DNA of 64,000 nucleotides from Thiocystis violascens (lineage in GTDB: Bacteria > Pseudomonadota > Gammaproteobacteria > Chromatiales > Chromatiaceae): the NCBI GenBank assembly GCA_020721065.1, contig DYNM01000007.1, positions 1 through 64,000 of the forward strand. Direction: 5' to 3'. The notes below the pieces were generated by a model. It worked only from the letters and a program-made list of their open reading frames with translations, ran no database searches and was not told the DNA's origin. A program made the position numbers and the translations under genes. Below are positions 26,147 to 36,956 of this stretch, piece by piece; position 1 is the first letter of the stretch, and the number at the start of each line of letters is the position of its first letter.

Positions 26147-26716
26147 ATGGGTAGCTCTTATTTAATAACCCCGCTAGTGTTTTTAATTCAAACGCTGTTT
26201 GGTTTGTACACTGCAATTGTCGCCATGCGCTTTTTATTGCAATGGGCACGCGCAGATTTTCACAATCCCGTATCGCAATTTATTGTTAAAGCGACTTCGC
26301 CGGTATTGCGCCCACTACGCCAATTCATTCCCGGCTATCAAGGCATTGATGTAGCATCTCTCGTGTTAATTTGGTTGCTCACCACCGTTGAATTAGCACT
26401 GCTGGCGCTATTACACGGCTTACTGCCCTTCGGTGCAATTGGCTGGGCAATTCCAAACATGGTCGAACTCTTTATTAACCTCTTCCTGTTTACGATATTG
26501 CTGCGAGTGATACTGAGTTGGCTGAATCCTGATCCGTACAATCCGATGGTGATCTTGCTTACACAATTAACCGATCCATTATTACGTCCTGCACAACGGC
26601 AAATTCCTGCGTTTAGTGGCGTTGATCTTTCACCCATGCTAGTGCTGATTGGATTAACGCTATTAAATATGCTGTTAATTCCGCCACTAAATTGGCTCGT
26701 TGGCAATCCTTTTTAG
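26147..26716 (+). CDS. yggT: YggT family inner-membrane protein
   Basis: 189 residues with four or more membrane segments in two YggT repeats. The first is LFGLYTAIVAMRFLLQWARADFHNPVSQFIVKATSPVLRPLRQFIPGYQGID and the second LFLFTILLRVILSWLNPDPYNPMVILLTQLTDPLLRPAQRQIPAFSGVDLSPM. The repeated R..LQW/SW..P....P and DPLLRP motifs define the family. Its role is unclear; relatives are linked to osmotic response and membrane organisation. It lies between proC and yggU with almost no gap. Confidence 0.93.
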   Translation: MGSSYLITPLVFLIQTLFGLYTAIVAMRFLLQWARADFHNPVSQFIVKATSPVLRPLRQFIPGYQGIDVASLVLIWLLTTVELALLALLHGLLPFGAIGWAIPNMVELFINLFLFTILLRVILSWLNPDPYNPMVILLTQLTDPLLRPAQRQIPAFSGVDLSPMLVLIGLTLLNMLLIPPLNWLVGNPF

Positions 26717-26722
26717 TTGTTA

Positions 26723-27037
26723 ATGGATACTGCAATGCCTTGGTATCGCTGGCATGGTCAAGATTTAGAATTGTCACTGCGCGTTCAACCGCGAGCACCG
26801 CATGATCGTTTTGTTGGCATTGATCCGAGTGGTGACTATTACCGCGTGCGAATTCAAGCACCGCCAGTTGATGGCAAAGGGAATCATGCCTTAAAACAAT
26901 TTTTAGCTGATGCTTTTGGCGTTGCGCCTTCACAGATTAACGTCGTGAGTGGTGATCATGCTCGCTATAAACGGGTGCGCATTACTGCACCACAACGTTT
27001 GCCATTACCGCTGCAACAAACTGAATTGGTCATATAG
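26723..27037 (+). CDS. yggU: YggU/DUF167 family protein
   Basis: About 104 residues from ATG 26723; an ATG four codons later (MPWYRWHG) is also plausible. The family core is clear: LELSLRVQPRAPHDRFVGI, YRVRIQAPPVDGKGNHALKQFLADAFGV and VVSGDHARYKRVRI. Function is unknown. It starts 6 bases after yggT and closes the proC-yggT-yggU run. Confidence 0.92.
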   Translation: MDTAMPWYRWHGQDLELSLRVQPRAPHDRFVGIDPSGDYYRVRIQAPPVDGKGNHALKQFLADAFGVAPSQINVVSGDHARYKRVRITAPQRLPLPLQQTELVI

Positions 27038-27089
27038 CAACTTGCTAGTGATCTTAGTAGATTTTCTTAGCAGCAGCACGGAGTAAACT

Positions 27090-29801
27090 ATGAAAATTCG
27101 CATTACTAGCAAATTGCTCATTATTTTAATTTTAACTGCCTTGGTGCCGTTGTTAATCATTGGTTGGGTAGGGTATCGCAGCACCTTAAATATCGGGCAA
27201 ATTGCCTCACAAGCCAATCGTGATATTGCAGAATTGGCAATGACGGATAGTAGTGCTGCGCTGGCAGCAGAACTAAAAACCCGCTTAATGGCACTTACAG
27301 AACGTCATGCGGGAGATGTGAATGAAATTTTACAACGTGTGCAATTTGATACCCTACGTTTAGCTGATTTTGGCACCTATCTTTATAATTATAACGACAC
27401 CTTAAAACGCTACGCTAAACCAAGTGTTTACGCGCCAGCACCAGAACATGACTCTTTTGGTAGTCGTCAAGAAAATCGAAACTCATGGTTAGCTGTGTTT
27501 GGCAACGGCGTTGACAATAAAGGACAAGTGAGCAAAGAAACGTTAAAAGAAATTTACTTTACTGAATACATGGATATTCTTTTTAATAGCATTGCCGCCA
27601 CCAATCCGTATGCCGTACAGCTTTATATTAACACTGCCAGTCAATTATCACGCGGTATGCCCTTTGTTGGTGGTGAATTCAAATGGACAGATGGACCAAA
27701 GCAATTCAGTCATAGCCCGGATGTGACTGCCTTTGATTTTTATTATTTAGCGGATGCACAACACAATCCAGATCGTGGACCAGAATGGACAGAATTATAT
27801 TGGGACCCAGCAGGATTAGGATGGATGGTATCTAGTATTGCGCCGGTTTATCGTAAAGATAAGGTGGTGGCAGTCACCGGAATTGATATTACCCTTGATC
27901 AAATTGTGAAAGGTATTTTAAATCTTCAGGTTGAACAAACCGGTTTTGCATTTTTAATTTCACGAACTGGTCAAGCGATTGCGTTTCCAGAACGCGCCGC
28001 TGATTTTCTTGAATTTCATGGCAGCTTTGCGGGTGAATTCAAACGGAATGAAGCATTTGTTCACCAATTAAATAAAGCGCGTGATCCGGCATTTCAAGCA
28101 ATTATTGCAACCATGATGCAAGGAACACACGATCTTACCACCTACATTGACTCTAAAAGCCAACAAGAGTATTTCATGGCCTATCACTCAATTCCAGTGA
28201 CAGGTTGGAGTGTGGCGGTGGTAGTTCCCGTAAAAGAAGTCATTGCGCCAGCAGTATTAACCAATCAAAAAATAGAGAAAAGTCGTGATCGTACTGATGT
28301 CATGTTGAGTGAACGAACACAAACGTTGATTCAAACATTTATCTGGTTATTGTTAGGCATCATTCTCGCATTGGTACCGGTTGCATTATTATTTGCCCGC
28401 ACTATTTCTAAACCGATTCATGCGCTTGCTGAAGGATCGCGCCGAGTTGGTGCCGGGGAATTAGAGCATCGTATCTTTATCAGCTCCGGTGATGAAATTG
28501 AGGATTTATCTGTCACTTTTAACCAGATGGCAAATGATCTGCAAACCAAAATTAGAGAGATTGAACAAGTCAACCAAGAATTACTTGAGCTTGATCAGTT
28601 AAAATCTAAATTTATCTCTATGGCATCGCATGAATTGCGCACTCCTTTAATTGCCATTCAAGGTTATGTTGATTTAATTCGTGAAGGTAAAGGTGGTGGC
28701 ATCTCTGAAGAACAGCGCAAGATGCTTGATACAGTGTCGCGCAATGCCACGCGGTTAGCACGAATCGTTGCTGAATTACTTGATATTTCCCGCATTGAAG
28801 AAAACAAATTGGTATTAGAACGCACGCCAATTTCACTCAATCGCGTTATTCAAGAAATTGCGGATGAGCAACAACCTTATCTTGATAGTCGCGGTCATAT
28901 TTTGACGTTGGAATTAACAGAGCAGTTACCACTGGTGAGTGGTGACTTAGATCGTTTGTCGCAGGTAGTGATTAACCTGTTGGGGAACGCAATTAAATAC
29001 ACGCCAGATCATGGGCAAATTACAATCCATACTGCTATAGAAAATGGCATGGTGCATTTAGCAGTTTCCGATAGTGGCATTGGAATTAAACCGGAAGACA
29101 TTGGCAAGCTCTTCAAACGGTTCTCAACCTTGGGTGATATTACGAAACATCGCACGGGTAAGAACGAATTTATGGCGGGTGGTACTGGATTAGGATTATC
29201 TATTGTACAAGGAATTGTACAGGCGCACGAAGGACGCATTTGGGTTGAGAGCGAGTTTGGTAAAGGGAGCACTTTCCATGTTGTATTACCCATTGCTGAA
29301 GATCAAACTTTAATGCCACCAGATTCTGTCATGATCACTACGCCAGCGCCAGTGATTACCAATGCGGCACCAGCATTTAAAGTCATTCACTTTGAAAAAG
29401 AAGAAGCGCCAATAATTGATCTTTCCGAAGATGAACGGCTATCAATTTTGGTGGTCGATGACGAAGCTGATGTCATTACATTTACACGGGATTTACTGGA
29501 GGATAATTACAACATTCTGAGTGCATTGACCAGTGCAACTGCTATTAAAGAGGCTATTAGTCAAAAGCCTAATCTCGTGCTGCTTGATGCGTGGATTCCT
29601 GGCATTTCTGGTTACGACATTTGTCGCACCTTAAAACGCAATAGCAACACTAAAGATACGCCAATTATTATCTTCACTGCTGCCACACAACAGATTGATG
29701 AAGAACGCGCCCGCGAAGCTGGTGCTGACGGTTTTGTGACCAAACCTTTCCGCCGTGAACAAATCATTGAACTGATTGAAAGTTTCCGAGGGCGCGAGTA
29801 A
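27090..29801 (+). CDS. Hybrid sensor histidine kinase with Cache sensor and receiver
   Basis: 903 residues. A membrane helix near residues 9-29 is followed by a long periplasmic double-Cache-like sensor to about residue 410 (it contains [19 protein letters not shown] and [15 protein letters not shown]). A second helix ([17 protein letters not shown]) leads into HAMP ([16 protein letters not shown]). The HisKA box is [16 protein letters not shown] with His514. ATP-binding motifs are [10 protein letters not shown] and [13 protein letters not shown]-terminal receiver has Asp833 in [10 protein letters not shown]. It would sense a small extracellular ligand. The next kinase gene overlaps its stop by one base (TAATG), so the two are probably partners in one relay. 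Confidence 0.93.
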   Translation: MKIRITSKLLIILILTALVPLLIIGWVGYRSTLNIGQIASQANRDIAELAMTDSSAALAAELKTRLMALTERHAGDVNEILQRVQFDTLRLADFGTYLYNYNDTLKRYAKPSVYAPAPEHDSFGSRQENRNSWLAVFGNGVDNKGQVSKETLKEIYFTEYMDILFNSIAATNPYAVQLYINTASQLSRGMPFVGGEFKWTDGPKQFSHSPDVTAFDFYYLADAQHNPDRGPEWTELYWDPAGLGWMVSSIAPVYRKDKVVAVTGIDITLDQIVKGILNLQVEQTGFAFLISRTGQAIAFPERAADFLEFHGSFAGEFKRNEAFVHQLNKARDPAFQAIIATMMQGTHDLTTYIDSKSQQEYFMAYHSIPVTGWSVAVVVPVKEVIAPAVLTNQKIEKSRDRTDVMLSERTQTLIQTFIWLLLGIILALVPVALLFARTISKPIHALAEGSRRVGAGELEHRIFISSGDEIEDLSVTFNQMANDLQTKIREIEQVNQELLELDQLKSKFISMASHELRTPLIAIQGYVDLIREGKGGGISEEQRKMLDTVSRNATRLARIVAELLDISRIEENKLVLERTPISLNRVIQEIADEQQPYLDSRGHILTLELTEQLPLVSGDLDRLSQVVINLLGNAIKYTPDHGQITIHTAIENGMVHLAVSDSGIGIKPEDIGKLFKRFSTLGDITKHRTGKNEFMAGGTGLGLSIVQGIVQAHEGRIWVESEFGKGSTFHVVLPIAEDQTLMPPDSVMITTPAPVITNAAPAFKVIHFEKEEAPIIDLSEDERLSILVVDDEADVITFTRDLLEDNYNILSALTSATAIKEAISQKPNLVLLDAWIPGISGYDICRTLKRNSNTKDTPIIIFTAATQQIDEERAREAGADGFVTKPFRREQIIELIESFRGRE

Positions 29802-31480
29802 TGGATACGCGTCCACGTTTATTAGTTGTCGATGATGAACAAAGTATTCGGGATTTCATTACTGACTTATTTAAGGATCAATACGATATATTGCAAGCCT
29901 CTGATGGCACTGATGCTTTGGTGACGCTGGAGTCTGAAACTGGTATTGAGATCGTATTGCTTGATGCCATGATGCCCGGATTAGATGGTTTTGAAGTATT
30001 GGAAATACTTAAATCAAATCCGCAAATGGCGCATTTACGCATTATCATGTTAAGTGCGCGTACTGATGTTGAAAGTAAAGTTAATGCGTTTACATCAGGT
30101 GCGGTTGATTTTGTTAATAAGCCTTTTAATGTGGGTGAGTTGGCAGCGCGGATTAACACGCAATTACGCTTAGGTCGAGCTGATGCTGAATTGAAACAGG
30201 CGAAGACGGAAGCAGAAGCTGCAAATCGAGCTAAAAGCGAATTTTTAGCGAATATGAGCCATGAAATTCGGACGCCACTAAATGCCATTATTGGTGTTAG
30301 TGAATTGTTGGCAACTACGCAATTAGACGTAACGCAGCGGGAATACGTCAATACCATTGAAACCGGCGGTAACGCATTGCTCGTGTTAATCAATGATATT
30401 TTGGATTATTCTAAAATTGAAGCAGGGATGTTGGAGCTTGATTATGTACCGTTTGTGTTAAGTAATTGCGTTGTCAGTGCGCTTAATTTGATTAAAAACT
30501 ACGCGCAAGAAAAACAGTTGAGTTTGCAATTTAGTGTTGATCCCAATTTACCCAGAGCTTTTATTGGTGATGATCACCGGTTACATCAAATTGTGATTAA
30601 CTTGGTGAATAATGCAGTAAAATTTACTGAGCAAGGTAGTATTCACATCAGTTTGACTGGTCAGGCACTATCAGCGCCAGTAGTAAAAACAAAAAAAATT
30701 GCGGGCGCGGGTACACTCTATCAGTTGATGTTGAGTGTCACGGACACCGGAATTGGTGTTCCTTTGGAGTTGCAATCACGGTTATTTAAAAAATTTAGCC
30801 AAGTAGATAATTCAGTAACGCGGCGTTATGGTGGAACTGGTTTAGGCTTGGCGATTTGTCAACGCCTTGCTGAATTGTTTCATGGCGGAATGACTTTGGA
30901 CAGTCGTGGTGTTCCCGGTTTAGGTAGTACTTTTCGCTGCACGTTATTGATGCCAGTGTGTTTAGATCAGCAAGCCGCCGACATCCGCACTTGGGCTGAT
31001 ACTGAACAAGATAAAAAACGTTATGTCTTTAATCAAATGCAAACGGCACCATCTTTAACATCGCCTGCCGCTTCAACTTCAACTGCGCTGCCAGCAGCAG
31101 CGCCGTCATCGTTGCGAGTATTATTAACAGAAGATAATCCTATCAATCAGCAAGTCGCAATGAAAATGCTAAAATCATTGGGATTAAATGCGGATTTAGC
31201 AAAGAATGGTTTAGAAGCGGTCGCCGCCGTGCAAGCGCGAGAATATGATGTGATTTTAATGGATGTGCAAATGCCAGAATTGGATGGTATTAGCGCCAGT
31301 CGTCAGATTCGACAGTTATTGCCAGCGCAACAGCAACCAAAAATTATTGCGTTAACCGCGAATGCAACGGAAGAAGATCGGCGGGCGTGTTTGGAAGCAG
31401 GAATGAATGATTTTGTTACTAAGCCAATTCGGATTGGTAAATTAACTGAGGTGTTGCGCAGTTGTGGGTTGCCAGAATAA
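29801..31480 (+). CDS. Receiver - histidine kinase - receiver hybrid protein
   Basis: 559 residues without membrane helices. An N-terminal receiver has VVDDEQ and Asp55 in [12 protein letters not shown] short coiled linker ([34 protein letters not shown]) holds His154. The ATPase motifs are [20 protein letters not shown] and [13 protein letters not shown]. The C-terminal receiver has [11 protein letters not shown] and Asp488 in [12 protein letters not shown]. The N-terminal receiver could accept phosphate from the upstream membrane kinase. No Hpt domain or DNA-binding output is encoded next to the pair, so the relay target lies elsewhere. Confidence 0.93.
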   Translation: MDTRPRLLVVDDEQSIRDFITDLFKDQYDILQASDGTDALVTLESETGIEIVLLDAMMPGLDGFEVLEILKSNPQMAHLRIIMLSARTDVESKVNAFTSGAVDFVNKPFNVGELAARINTQLRLGRADAELKQAKTEAEAANRAKSEFLANMSHEIRTPLNAIIGVSELLATTQLDVTQREYVNTIETGGNALLVLINDILDYSKIEAGMLELDYVPFVLSNCVVSALNLIKNYAQEKQLSLQFSVDPNLPRAFIGDDHRLHQIVINLVNNAVKFTEQGSIHISLTGQALSAPVVKTKKIAGAGTLYQLMLSVTDTGIGVPLELQSRLFKKFSQVDNSVTRRYGGTGLGLAICQRLAELFHGGMTLDSRGVPGLGSTFRCTLLMPVCLDQQAADIRTWADTEQDKKRYVFNQMQTAPSLTSPAASTSTALPAAAPSSLRVLLTEDNPINQQVAMKMLKSLGLNADLAKNGLEAVAAVQAREYDVILMDVQMPELDGISASRQIRQLLPAQQQPKIIALTANATEEDRRACLEAGMNDFVTKPIRIGKLTEVLRSCGLPE

Positions 31481-31506
31481 ACGCCGAATAACCAAATAAC
31501 GCTGGA

Positions 31507-31538
31507 CAAAAAAACGGGGTTCATGTGAACCCCGTAAT
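31507..31538 (-). terminator. Terminator of the cold-shock gene
   Basis: ACGGGGTTCA pairs with TGAACCCCGT around TG. On the minus strand the stem is followed by seven T. It lies about 45 bases beyond the cold-shock stop codon. It also lies 30 bases after the histidine kinase gene of the other strand, but the T run serves the minus strand. Confidence 0.88.
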
Positions 31539-31580
31539 TACTTTATTCAGTCAGCAACTAACCCGCTGTTGAACCGTCGA

Positions 31581-31793
31581 TCAACTGGGGGTGACATTCT
31601 CAGCCTGCGGTCCTTTAGGACCTTGTGTCACTTCCATCGTGACCCGCTGACCTTCGAGTAACGTTTTGCGTCCTGCGCCATTGATGGCGCTATGGTGGAC
31701 GAATACGTCCTTGCCACCTTCCCGTTCAATGAAGCCATAACCTTTCTCATCATTGAACCATTTGACCGTACCGGAAACCAATTCGCCTGCCAT
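31581..31793 (-). CDS. Cold-shock domain protein, CspA family
   Basis: 70 residues, one cold-shock domain. RNP1 is KGYGFIE and RNP2 is VFVHHSAI, with [16 protein letters not shown] at the start and [13 protein letters not shown] at the end. Such proteins bind single-stranded RNA/DNA and melt RNA structure. Upstream there is a sigma-70-like promoter and about 250 bases of untranslated leader, as in cspA genes regulated by leader structure. A strong terminator follows. Whether it is cold-induced cannot be told. Confidence 0.96.
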   Translation of the reverse strand: MAGELVSGTVKWFNDEKGYGFIEREGGKDVFVHHSAINGAGRKTLLEGQRVTMEVTQGPKGPQAENVTPS

Positions 31794-32082
31794 ATCAACC
31801 TCATCACTTTAGACGTACCAGCCGCAGCTGGCATTACTCAAACCCGATCTAGCGACCAGGGTTATACCCGTTCGGAACCGAACGGAATCACTTTAGACAT
31901 CACCGCTACTAAAAACCTATGAACCTTTCAAAGGCTTGTATACGCCGTCTTTGTCATTGCCTTGATAAGGATTTCAAGGTCTGATATGACTCTTGCGTAT
32001 GGATTAACGTCCAACCATAGCGTATCTGGACGATGCTAAAAACACGGGAAACAGCATATTGACGCGCTTAAGCGGGTGTCAA
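31794..32082 (-). promoter_or_regulatory. Promoter and long leader of the cold-shock gene
   Basis: On the minus strand TTGACA (32077-32082) and TATGCT (32053-32058) are separated by 18 bases, a good sigma-70 promoter. It puts transcription start near 32045 and leaves about 250 bases of leader before the ATG. Long leaders of this kind act as temperature-dependent structures in cspA mRNAs. The remaining 230 bases up to tsaB (32083-32315) hold nothing I recognise. Confidence 0.6.
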
Positions 32083-32315
32083 GTTACTATAAACAGGTAG
32101 GTTTTCTGAAACAAGTAAAGAGCTTAGTCAACAGTTACAAGCTGTTACTTACCCTAAAACTGAGTCAGACCTGATGGCTCTTTCCAACCATCACCACCCG
32201 CAATTCGAGACAGCGATCTCGTCGCACAGCACAAGTGTAACGCGAAACGCCACCAAAGCTGCGGTTAATGTGAAATAGTTTAGCACGGCTTACCCAGTTC
32301 GCGCCGCCAATCCAT

Positions 32316-32993
32316 TCATACGCTGCGAACAACCTGATTTCGCAAATACACCGGGGCAGCATCTGTGGCGGCAACCGCACCACCAGACGCCACATCTGCC
32401 GCCGCTAAGATCGCCACATCTTCAGCCGCACAATGATCGTGACCGTTTACACCCGCCAACATCGTCCCCAGCGTCGCCGCCAACGTCGCCGCGTAAACAT
32501 CCCAACCCGACCCCACACCAAACCAAGTGGATGCTAACGGACAACTCACCTGCGTTGGCGCACACACCACTTCTGGCGCTAATGCCCTCGCTAAGTTCTT
32601 GTCATCAATCATAAAACATCCCCAATACACCTCATCCATTCGTGCATCAAGCGCCGTCAATACTTGGCGCTGCCCGCCTCGTCGAAATTGCCCCTGCGCC
32701 ACCGCCCGCAGCGTAGAAACCGCCACCACGGGCACATCCGCCGCAAAAGCAACACCCTGCGCCACTGCCGTCGCAATCCGCACTCCGGTAAAAGACCCCG
32801 GACCACATCCAAATGCCAACGCATCAAGGGCGCATAGTGACAATTCCGCCTCAGCTAATACTGAATACATCATCGGCAAAATCAATTCACCATGCCGTCG
32901 TGGTGCGTATTCTAACCGCTGTATAATAACGCCATCAATTAATAATGCTGCTGAACACAACACTCCAGAAGTTTCAATTGCTAATAATCGCAT
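32316..32993 (-). CDS. tsaB: tRNA t6A biosynthesis protein TsaB
   Basis: 225 residues, family length. Motifs are MRLLAIETSGVLCSAALLIDG, RRHGELILPMM, and ALAFGCGPGSFTGVRIATAVAQGVAFAADVPVVAVSTL, the signature of TsaB/YeaZ. It is an ASKHA-fold partner of TsaD in making threonylcarbamoyl adenosine at position 37 of ANN-decoding tRNAs. It follows holC by 4 bases. Another t6A gene, tcdA, lies at 57.7 kb. Confidence 0.95.
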   Translation of the reverse strand: MRLLAIETSGVLCSAALLIDGVIIQRLEYAPRRHGELILPMMYSVLAEAELSLCALDALAFGCGPGSFTGVRIATAVAQGVAFAADVPVVAVSTLRAVAQGQFRRGGQRQVLTALDARMDEVYWGCFMIDDKNLARALAPEVVCAPTQVSCPLASTWFGVGSGWDVYAATLAATLGTMLAGVNGHDHCAAEDVAILAAADVASGGAVAATDAAPVYLRNQVVRSV

Positions 32994-32997
32994 AACT

Positions 32998-33429
32998 TTA
33001 CAACTGCAATAAATGATGTTCTAACACATAACCACGTTCACGGTATACGCGAAAACGATCCCGCCCAGCATCACGTTGTATCGGATCAAGATCAATTACT
33101 TCACACACCCGCGCAAAACGATCAACAAAACTGGGAATGATTGAAGACAAATTAATCAACACCTGTTGTTCCGTTTCTGGATAACCATCAACACTAATCA
33201 GCACCGGAGTGAATACAGGATCAACCGTACCCACTAAACCATGTGCTAAAAAACTATCTTGACGAAATGTCCACAATAAACGATTCAACTGTTCTGCCTG
33301 CTGAAGTTCTGGACAATAAATTAAAATACGCAAATGCTGCGCCCGAATGCGCTCAACTAAACGACACGCAAGTGACAAACGATTTCCGCGACTACCGACA
33401 GTTAAACTATAAAAAGTGATGATGGCCAT
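32998..33429 (-). CDS. holC: DNA polymerase III chi subunit
   Basis: 143 residues. IITFYSLTVGSRGNRLSLACRLVERIRAQHLRILIYCPELQQAEQLNRLLWTF and FLAHGLV..DPVFTPVLIS match HolC, which links the clamp loader to single-strand binding protein. Length is near the E. coli protein (147). Its ATG overlaps the stop of the HDOD gene by one base. It is followed by tsaB. Confidence 0.9.
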   Translation of the reverse strand: MAIITFYSLTVGSRGNRLSLACRLVERIRAQHLRILIYCPELQQAEQLNRLLWTFRQDSFLAHGLVGTVDPVFTPVLISVDGYPETEQQVLINLSSIIPSFVDRFARVCEVIDLDPIQRDAGRDRFRVYRERGYVLEHHLLQL

Positions 33430-34448
33430 TATAAGAAAGGGCTATAACAAGGGTGGTTGATAAATGGTTGTTGCGTGCTAACCAATAACCGCATTGGCAA
33501 TAACCGCATTGGCGTTTTTAGCAAACAGTATTTACTACAATGATCACCAGCACTAACAATTCGTCCAAGTATTGATTGTGGCACCGTAGCGTCCACATCA
33601 GTTTGTTCACGAAGTGCTAAAATAATCGGCTCTGGAAACGTCCATTCGGTGACAATTCGATGAGAAAACTGTTTTGCAATTTGCGCAAATCTAGTATAAA
33701 AAATTGGTGTGCGTGGAACACCAGATGCCCGTACATTGAAACACTGATCTAAACAATGCAACCCAGATAATACGCCAATGTTTGCAACTAAACCTGCAAG
33801 ATATGCTGCAAAGGTATCTACCTTTTTATGGTCAGCAAGACAACGACAAATCAATGCACATTGCTCTGATTGTGTCCAAAGATGCTCACTGGTTAATCGG
33901 GTTATCGTCCCAGCGCGTAAATTAAGAATTGGATAAAATGCAATTCGAGAAACTAGCTGTCGTAAACCGTTTTGACCTAATAATAATACCGCCTGCTCAA
34001 TGCTTGAAATTTTGTGCTGACGACGATAATAAGGGCTATTAGCCAAACAAATCACTTCACCAACTAATACAGGATCGCGTTTAATTTGTTGTGCTAACTG
34101 TGCAATACCAACAGTGTCATCTCGCAAACTGTGCATAAGCTGCGGAATAATAGCAGGTAAGCGTGGTACAACCTGCATCGTTTCTAAACCATTCACCATT
34201 TGTTGTAATGAAACTAAAGCATTAGTTTCACTATCAGTCAATGGTAAGTCACAAAAATCATTTACTCCAATTAACCACGCTGTGTAAATAGACTCTAAAT
34301 CTGATGGATACCATTGCACATCTAACACATCAACTGCCGTATGCAAATTCAGTATATGCTGCGGCAACGGTTTTGGGACATTTTTCTGATTATGATGGTG
34401 AAAAATCCAGTATAACCAACGTGGTAGCCAATAATTACTGTGGGTCAT
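33429..34448 (-). CDS. HDOD-domain signalling protein
   Basis: About 339 residues from ATG 34448, chosen because GAGG precedes it; the frame is open to 34514. The HDOD domain spans about residues 90-290: VVPRLPAIIPQLMHSLRDDTVGIAQLAQQIKRDPVLVGEVICLANSPYYRR followed by ISSIEQAVLLLGQNGLRQLV. HDOD proteins are HD-like regulators without the catalytic HD pair. They often act in cyclic-di-GMP or stress signalling. The C-terminus holds a 15-base tandem duplication giving the repeat LLPMR. It is translationally linked to holC. Confidence 0.85.
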   Translation of the reverse strand: MTHSNYWLPRWLYWIFHHHNQKNVPKPLPQHILNLHTAVDVLDVQWYPSDLESIYTAWLIGVNDFCDLPLTDSETNALVSLQQMVNGLETMQVVPRLPAIIPQLMHSLRDDTVGIAQLAQQIKRDPVLVGEVICLANSPYYRRQHKISSIEQAVLLLGQNGLRQLVSRIAFYPILNLRAGTITRLTSEHLWTQSEQCALICRCLADHKKVDTFAAYLAGLVANIGVLSGLHCLDQCFNVRASGVPRTPIFYTRFAQIAKQFSHRIVTEWTFPEPIILALREQTDVDATVPQSILGRIVSAGDHCSKYCLLKTPMRLLPMRLLVSTQQPFINHPCYSPFL

Positions 34449-34568
34449 CTGCGCCTCTTTTTTAGTCACTGATAGAACAAAAACGTAACGAAGACTAATG
34501 ACTAAAACCTGCAATCGTTAACAATTCAGTTGAGCATAATTGTTAACGATTAAACACCTACAATAAAC

Positions 34569-35084
34569 CTAAAAACCGTCGGTAGAGGTAAATAAACCAA
34601 CCCGCAGTTCTTTGGTTGTGTAGATGGTACGACCGTCAACTTGCACCACGCCATCACCAATTCCAAGTACTAGCTTGCGCGTAATCACTCGCTTCATGTC
34701 AATATGGTAAGTGACCTTGCTGGCATTGGGTAATACCTGACCAGTAAATTTCACTTCTCCAACACCAAGTGCCCGCCCATGTCCGGGATTACCAATCCAA
34801 CCTAAATAAAAACCTACTAATTGCCATAGCGCATCCAAACCAAGGCATCCTGGCATCACAGGATCACCCGGGAAATGGCATTGAAAAAACCACAATTCTG
34901 GCGTGATATCTAATTCAGCAAGAATTTCACCTTTGGCATAGGCACCACCAAAATTCGCAATGCGCACAATCCGATCCATCATCAACATGTTGGGTGTTGG
35001 TAATTGCGCATTACCGGGTCCAAAGAGTTCGCCTTGACCACAAGCAAGGAGTTCATCACGATTAAAAGTCGCTTCTTTATTCAT
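34569..35084 (-). CDS. fabA: Beta-hydroxydecanoyl-ACP dehydratase/isomerase
   Basis: 171 residues, the length of E. coli FabA. Motifs are [54 protein letters not shown] with the catalytic His and Asp, and the [15 protein letters not shown] strand. It introduces the cis double bond for anaerobic unsaturated fatty acid synthesis. The usual partner fabB is not in the window. The gene stands alone between the HDOD gene and proS. Confidence 0.97.
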   Translation of the reverse strand: MNKEATFNRDELLACGQGELFGPGNAQLPTPNMLMMDRIVRIANFGGAYAKGEILAELDITPELWFFQCHFPGDPVMPGCLGLDALWQLVGFYLGWIGNPGHGRALGVGEVKFTGQVLPNASKVTYHIDMKRVITRKLVLGIGDGVVQVDGRTIYTTKELRVGLFTSTDGF

Positions 35085-35126
35085 ATATGCGTATAGAATC
35101 TCGTGTTATTAGTGAAATACTGGTTA

Positions 35127-36848
35127 TTACATTGACGATAACCGCTGCTGAATAAAATTCACGATGTCAGTGAGTGGCACAAGTTGCATCTCTTCATCGC
35201 GCCGTCCTTTATATTCAACATAACCTTCATCAATACCTTTATCGCCAATGACGATGCGATGAGGAATCCCGATTAACTCCATATCCGCAAACATAAAACC
35301 GGGGCGAGCATCACGATCATCAAGCAAAACATCAATCGCAGCATCTTGGAATGCAGTATACAATTGTTCAGTTACATCGCGCACCCGATAAGATTTATTT
35401 AATTTCATCGGAATTAACACAACGGTAAAAGGAGCAATTGGAGTTGGCCAACAAATTCCGCGCTCATCATGGTGTTGTTCAATCGCAGCAGCCACTACGC
35501 GAGAAACGCCAATACCATAACAACCCATCGTTAAAGTAGTTGCACGTCCATCTTCACCAAGCACAGTTGCTTTTAAGGCGGCGCTGTATTTGCGTCCTAG
35601 TTGAAAAATATGTCCAACTTCAATTCCGCGTGCAATCGTTAAACTGCCCATTCCATCGGGACTAGGATCGCCTTCAACTACATTGCGTAAATCAGCAACT
35701 TCTGGCAAGGGTAAATCTCGCTCCCAATTCAATCCAAACCAATGTTTTCCATCTTGATTAGCACCGGCACTAAAATCGGCGGTCACTGCTACAGTACGAT
35801 CAACAATACAGGGAATCGGTAAGTTTTTAGGACCCAGTGAACCAGGACCAGCGCCAATTATTGTGCGAATTTCGGCTTCAGTTGCCATGCGTAATGGTGT
35901 GGCCACTTGCGGTAATTTTTCGGCTTTAATGACATTTAATTCGTGGTCGCCGCGCACTAATAAAGCAATGAGTTCTGCTTCCATTGTTGCAGCGGCAGCG
36001 ACGATTAACGTTTTCACCGTGCGCGTAATAGGTTGTTGAAATTGCGTCACCAAATCAGCAATGGTGCGAGCATCGGGAGTATCAACTAACCGTGCTGTTT
36101 CTGTTGCAGTGGGTAAGGTAGTTGCCAAGGGTAATGCTTCTGCTAATTCAACGTTAGCCGCGTATTCACTGGCAGTAGAAAAAGCAATAGCATCTTCACC
36201 AGCAGCGGCTAATACATGGAATTCATGTGACGCATTGCCGCCAATGCTGCCAGTATCTGCTTGCACCGGACGAAAATCCAAACCACAGCGAGTAAAAATG
36301 CGACAGTAGGTGCTGTGCATCTGTTGATAGGTCGCAGCAAGTGAGGCATCATTGAGGTGAAATGAATACGCATCTTTCATTAAAAACTCTCGCGCTCGCA
36401 TTACCCCAAAACGCGGGCGAATTTCGTCGCGGAACTTGGTTTGAATCTGATAAAAGTTAGTTGGTAGCTGCTTATAACTTTTCAGTTCATTCCGCGCTAA
36501 ATCGGTAATAATCTCTTCATGTGTTGGTCCAAAACAGCATTCACGTTGATGACGGTCGTGAAATCGCAGCAATTCCGGCCCGTATTGTTCCCAACGCCCC
36601 GATTCGCGCCAAAGTTCGGCGGGTTGTACAGCTGGCATTGCTACTTCTAAAGCGCCGGCGCGATCCATTTCTTCGCGCACAATACGTTCTACTTTGCGCA
36701 ATACGCGCAGTCCCAATGGGAGCCAAGTATACAGACCGGCAGCAAGTTTGCGGATTAAACCAGCGCGTAACATCAGGCGATGACTAGCAATTTCAGCGTC
36801 GGCGGGGATTTCTTTGATGGTATGCAGTGGAAATTGTGAGGTGCGCAT
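35127..36848 (-). CDS. proS: Prolyl-tRNA synthetase
   Basis: 573 residues from [46 protein letters not shown], the canonical bacterial start. An ATG four codons earlier is in frame. Class II motif 2 is [26 protein letters not shown] and motif 3 [14 protein letters not shown]. An editing (INS) domain lies between, about residues 225-400, as in E. coli ProS. The C-terminal anticodon domain has [26 protein letters not shown]. It is a complete gene, AT-richer than many neighbours. Confidence 0.97.
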   Translation of the reverse strand: MRTSQFPLHTIKEIPADAEIASHRLMLRAGLIRKLAAGLYTWLPLGLRVLRKVERIVREEMDRAGALEVAMPAVQPAELWRESGRWEQYGPELLRFHDRHQRECCFGPTHEEIITDLARNELKSYKQLPTNFYQIQTKFRDEIRPRFGVMRAREFLMKDAYSFHLNDASLAATYQQMHSTYCRIFTRCGLDFRPVQADTGSIGGNASHEFHVLAAAGEDAIAFSTASEYAANVELAEALPLATTLPTATETARLVDTPDARTIADLVTQFQQPITRTVKTLIVAAAATMEAELIALLVRGDHELNVIKAEKLPQVATPLRMATEAEIRTIIGAGPGSLGPKNLPIPCIVDRTVAVTADFSAGANQDGKHWFGLNWERDLPLPEVADLRNVVEGDPSPDGMGSLTIARGIEVGHIFQLGRKYSAALKATVLGEDGRATTLTMGCYGIGVSRVVAAAIEQHHDERGICWPTPIAPFTVVLIPMKLNKSYRVRDVTEQLYTAFQDAAIDVLLDDRDARPGFMFADMELIGIPHRIVIGDKGIDEGYVEYKGRRDEEMQLVPLTDIVNFIQQRLSSM

Positions 36849-36956
36849 GAGTAAGATCATTGTCAGTGAAAGCGGGTGAGTTTATGGTTCCATTCCGCCG
36901 GAAACAACTCTTTTACGGTATGACCTGCGGCGCAGTAGATATTTATCGGAGCTTTT

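Noticed and set aside
32083..32315. tRNA or small RNA gene between the cold-shock promoter and tsaB
   Set aside because: No cloverleaf, no terminator; nothing to support an RNA gene.
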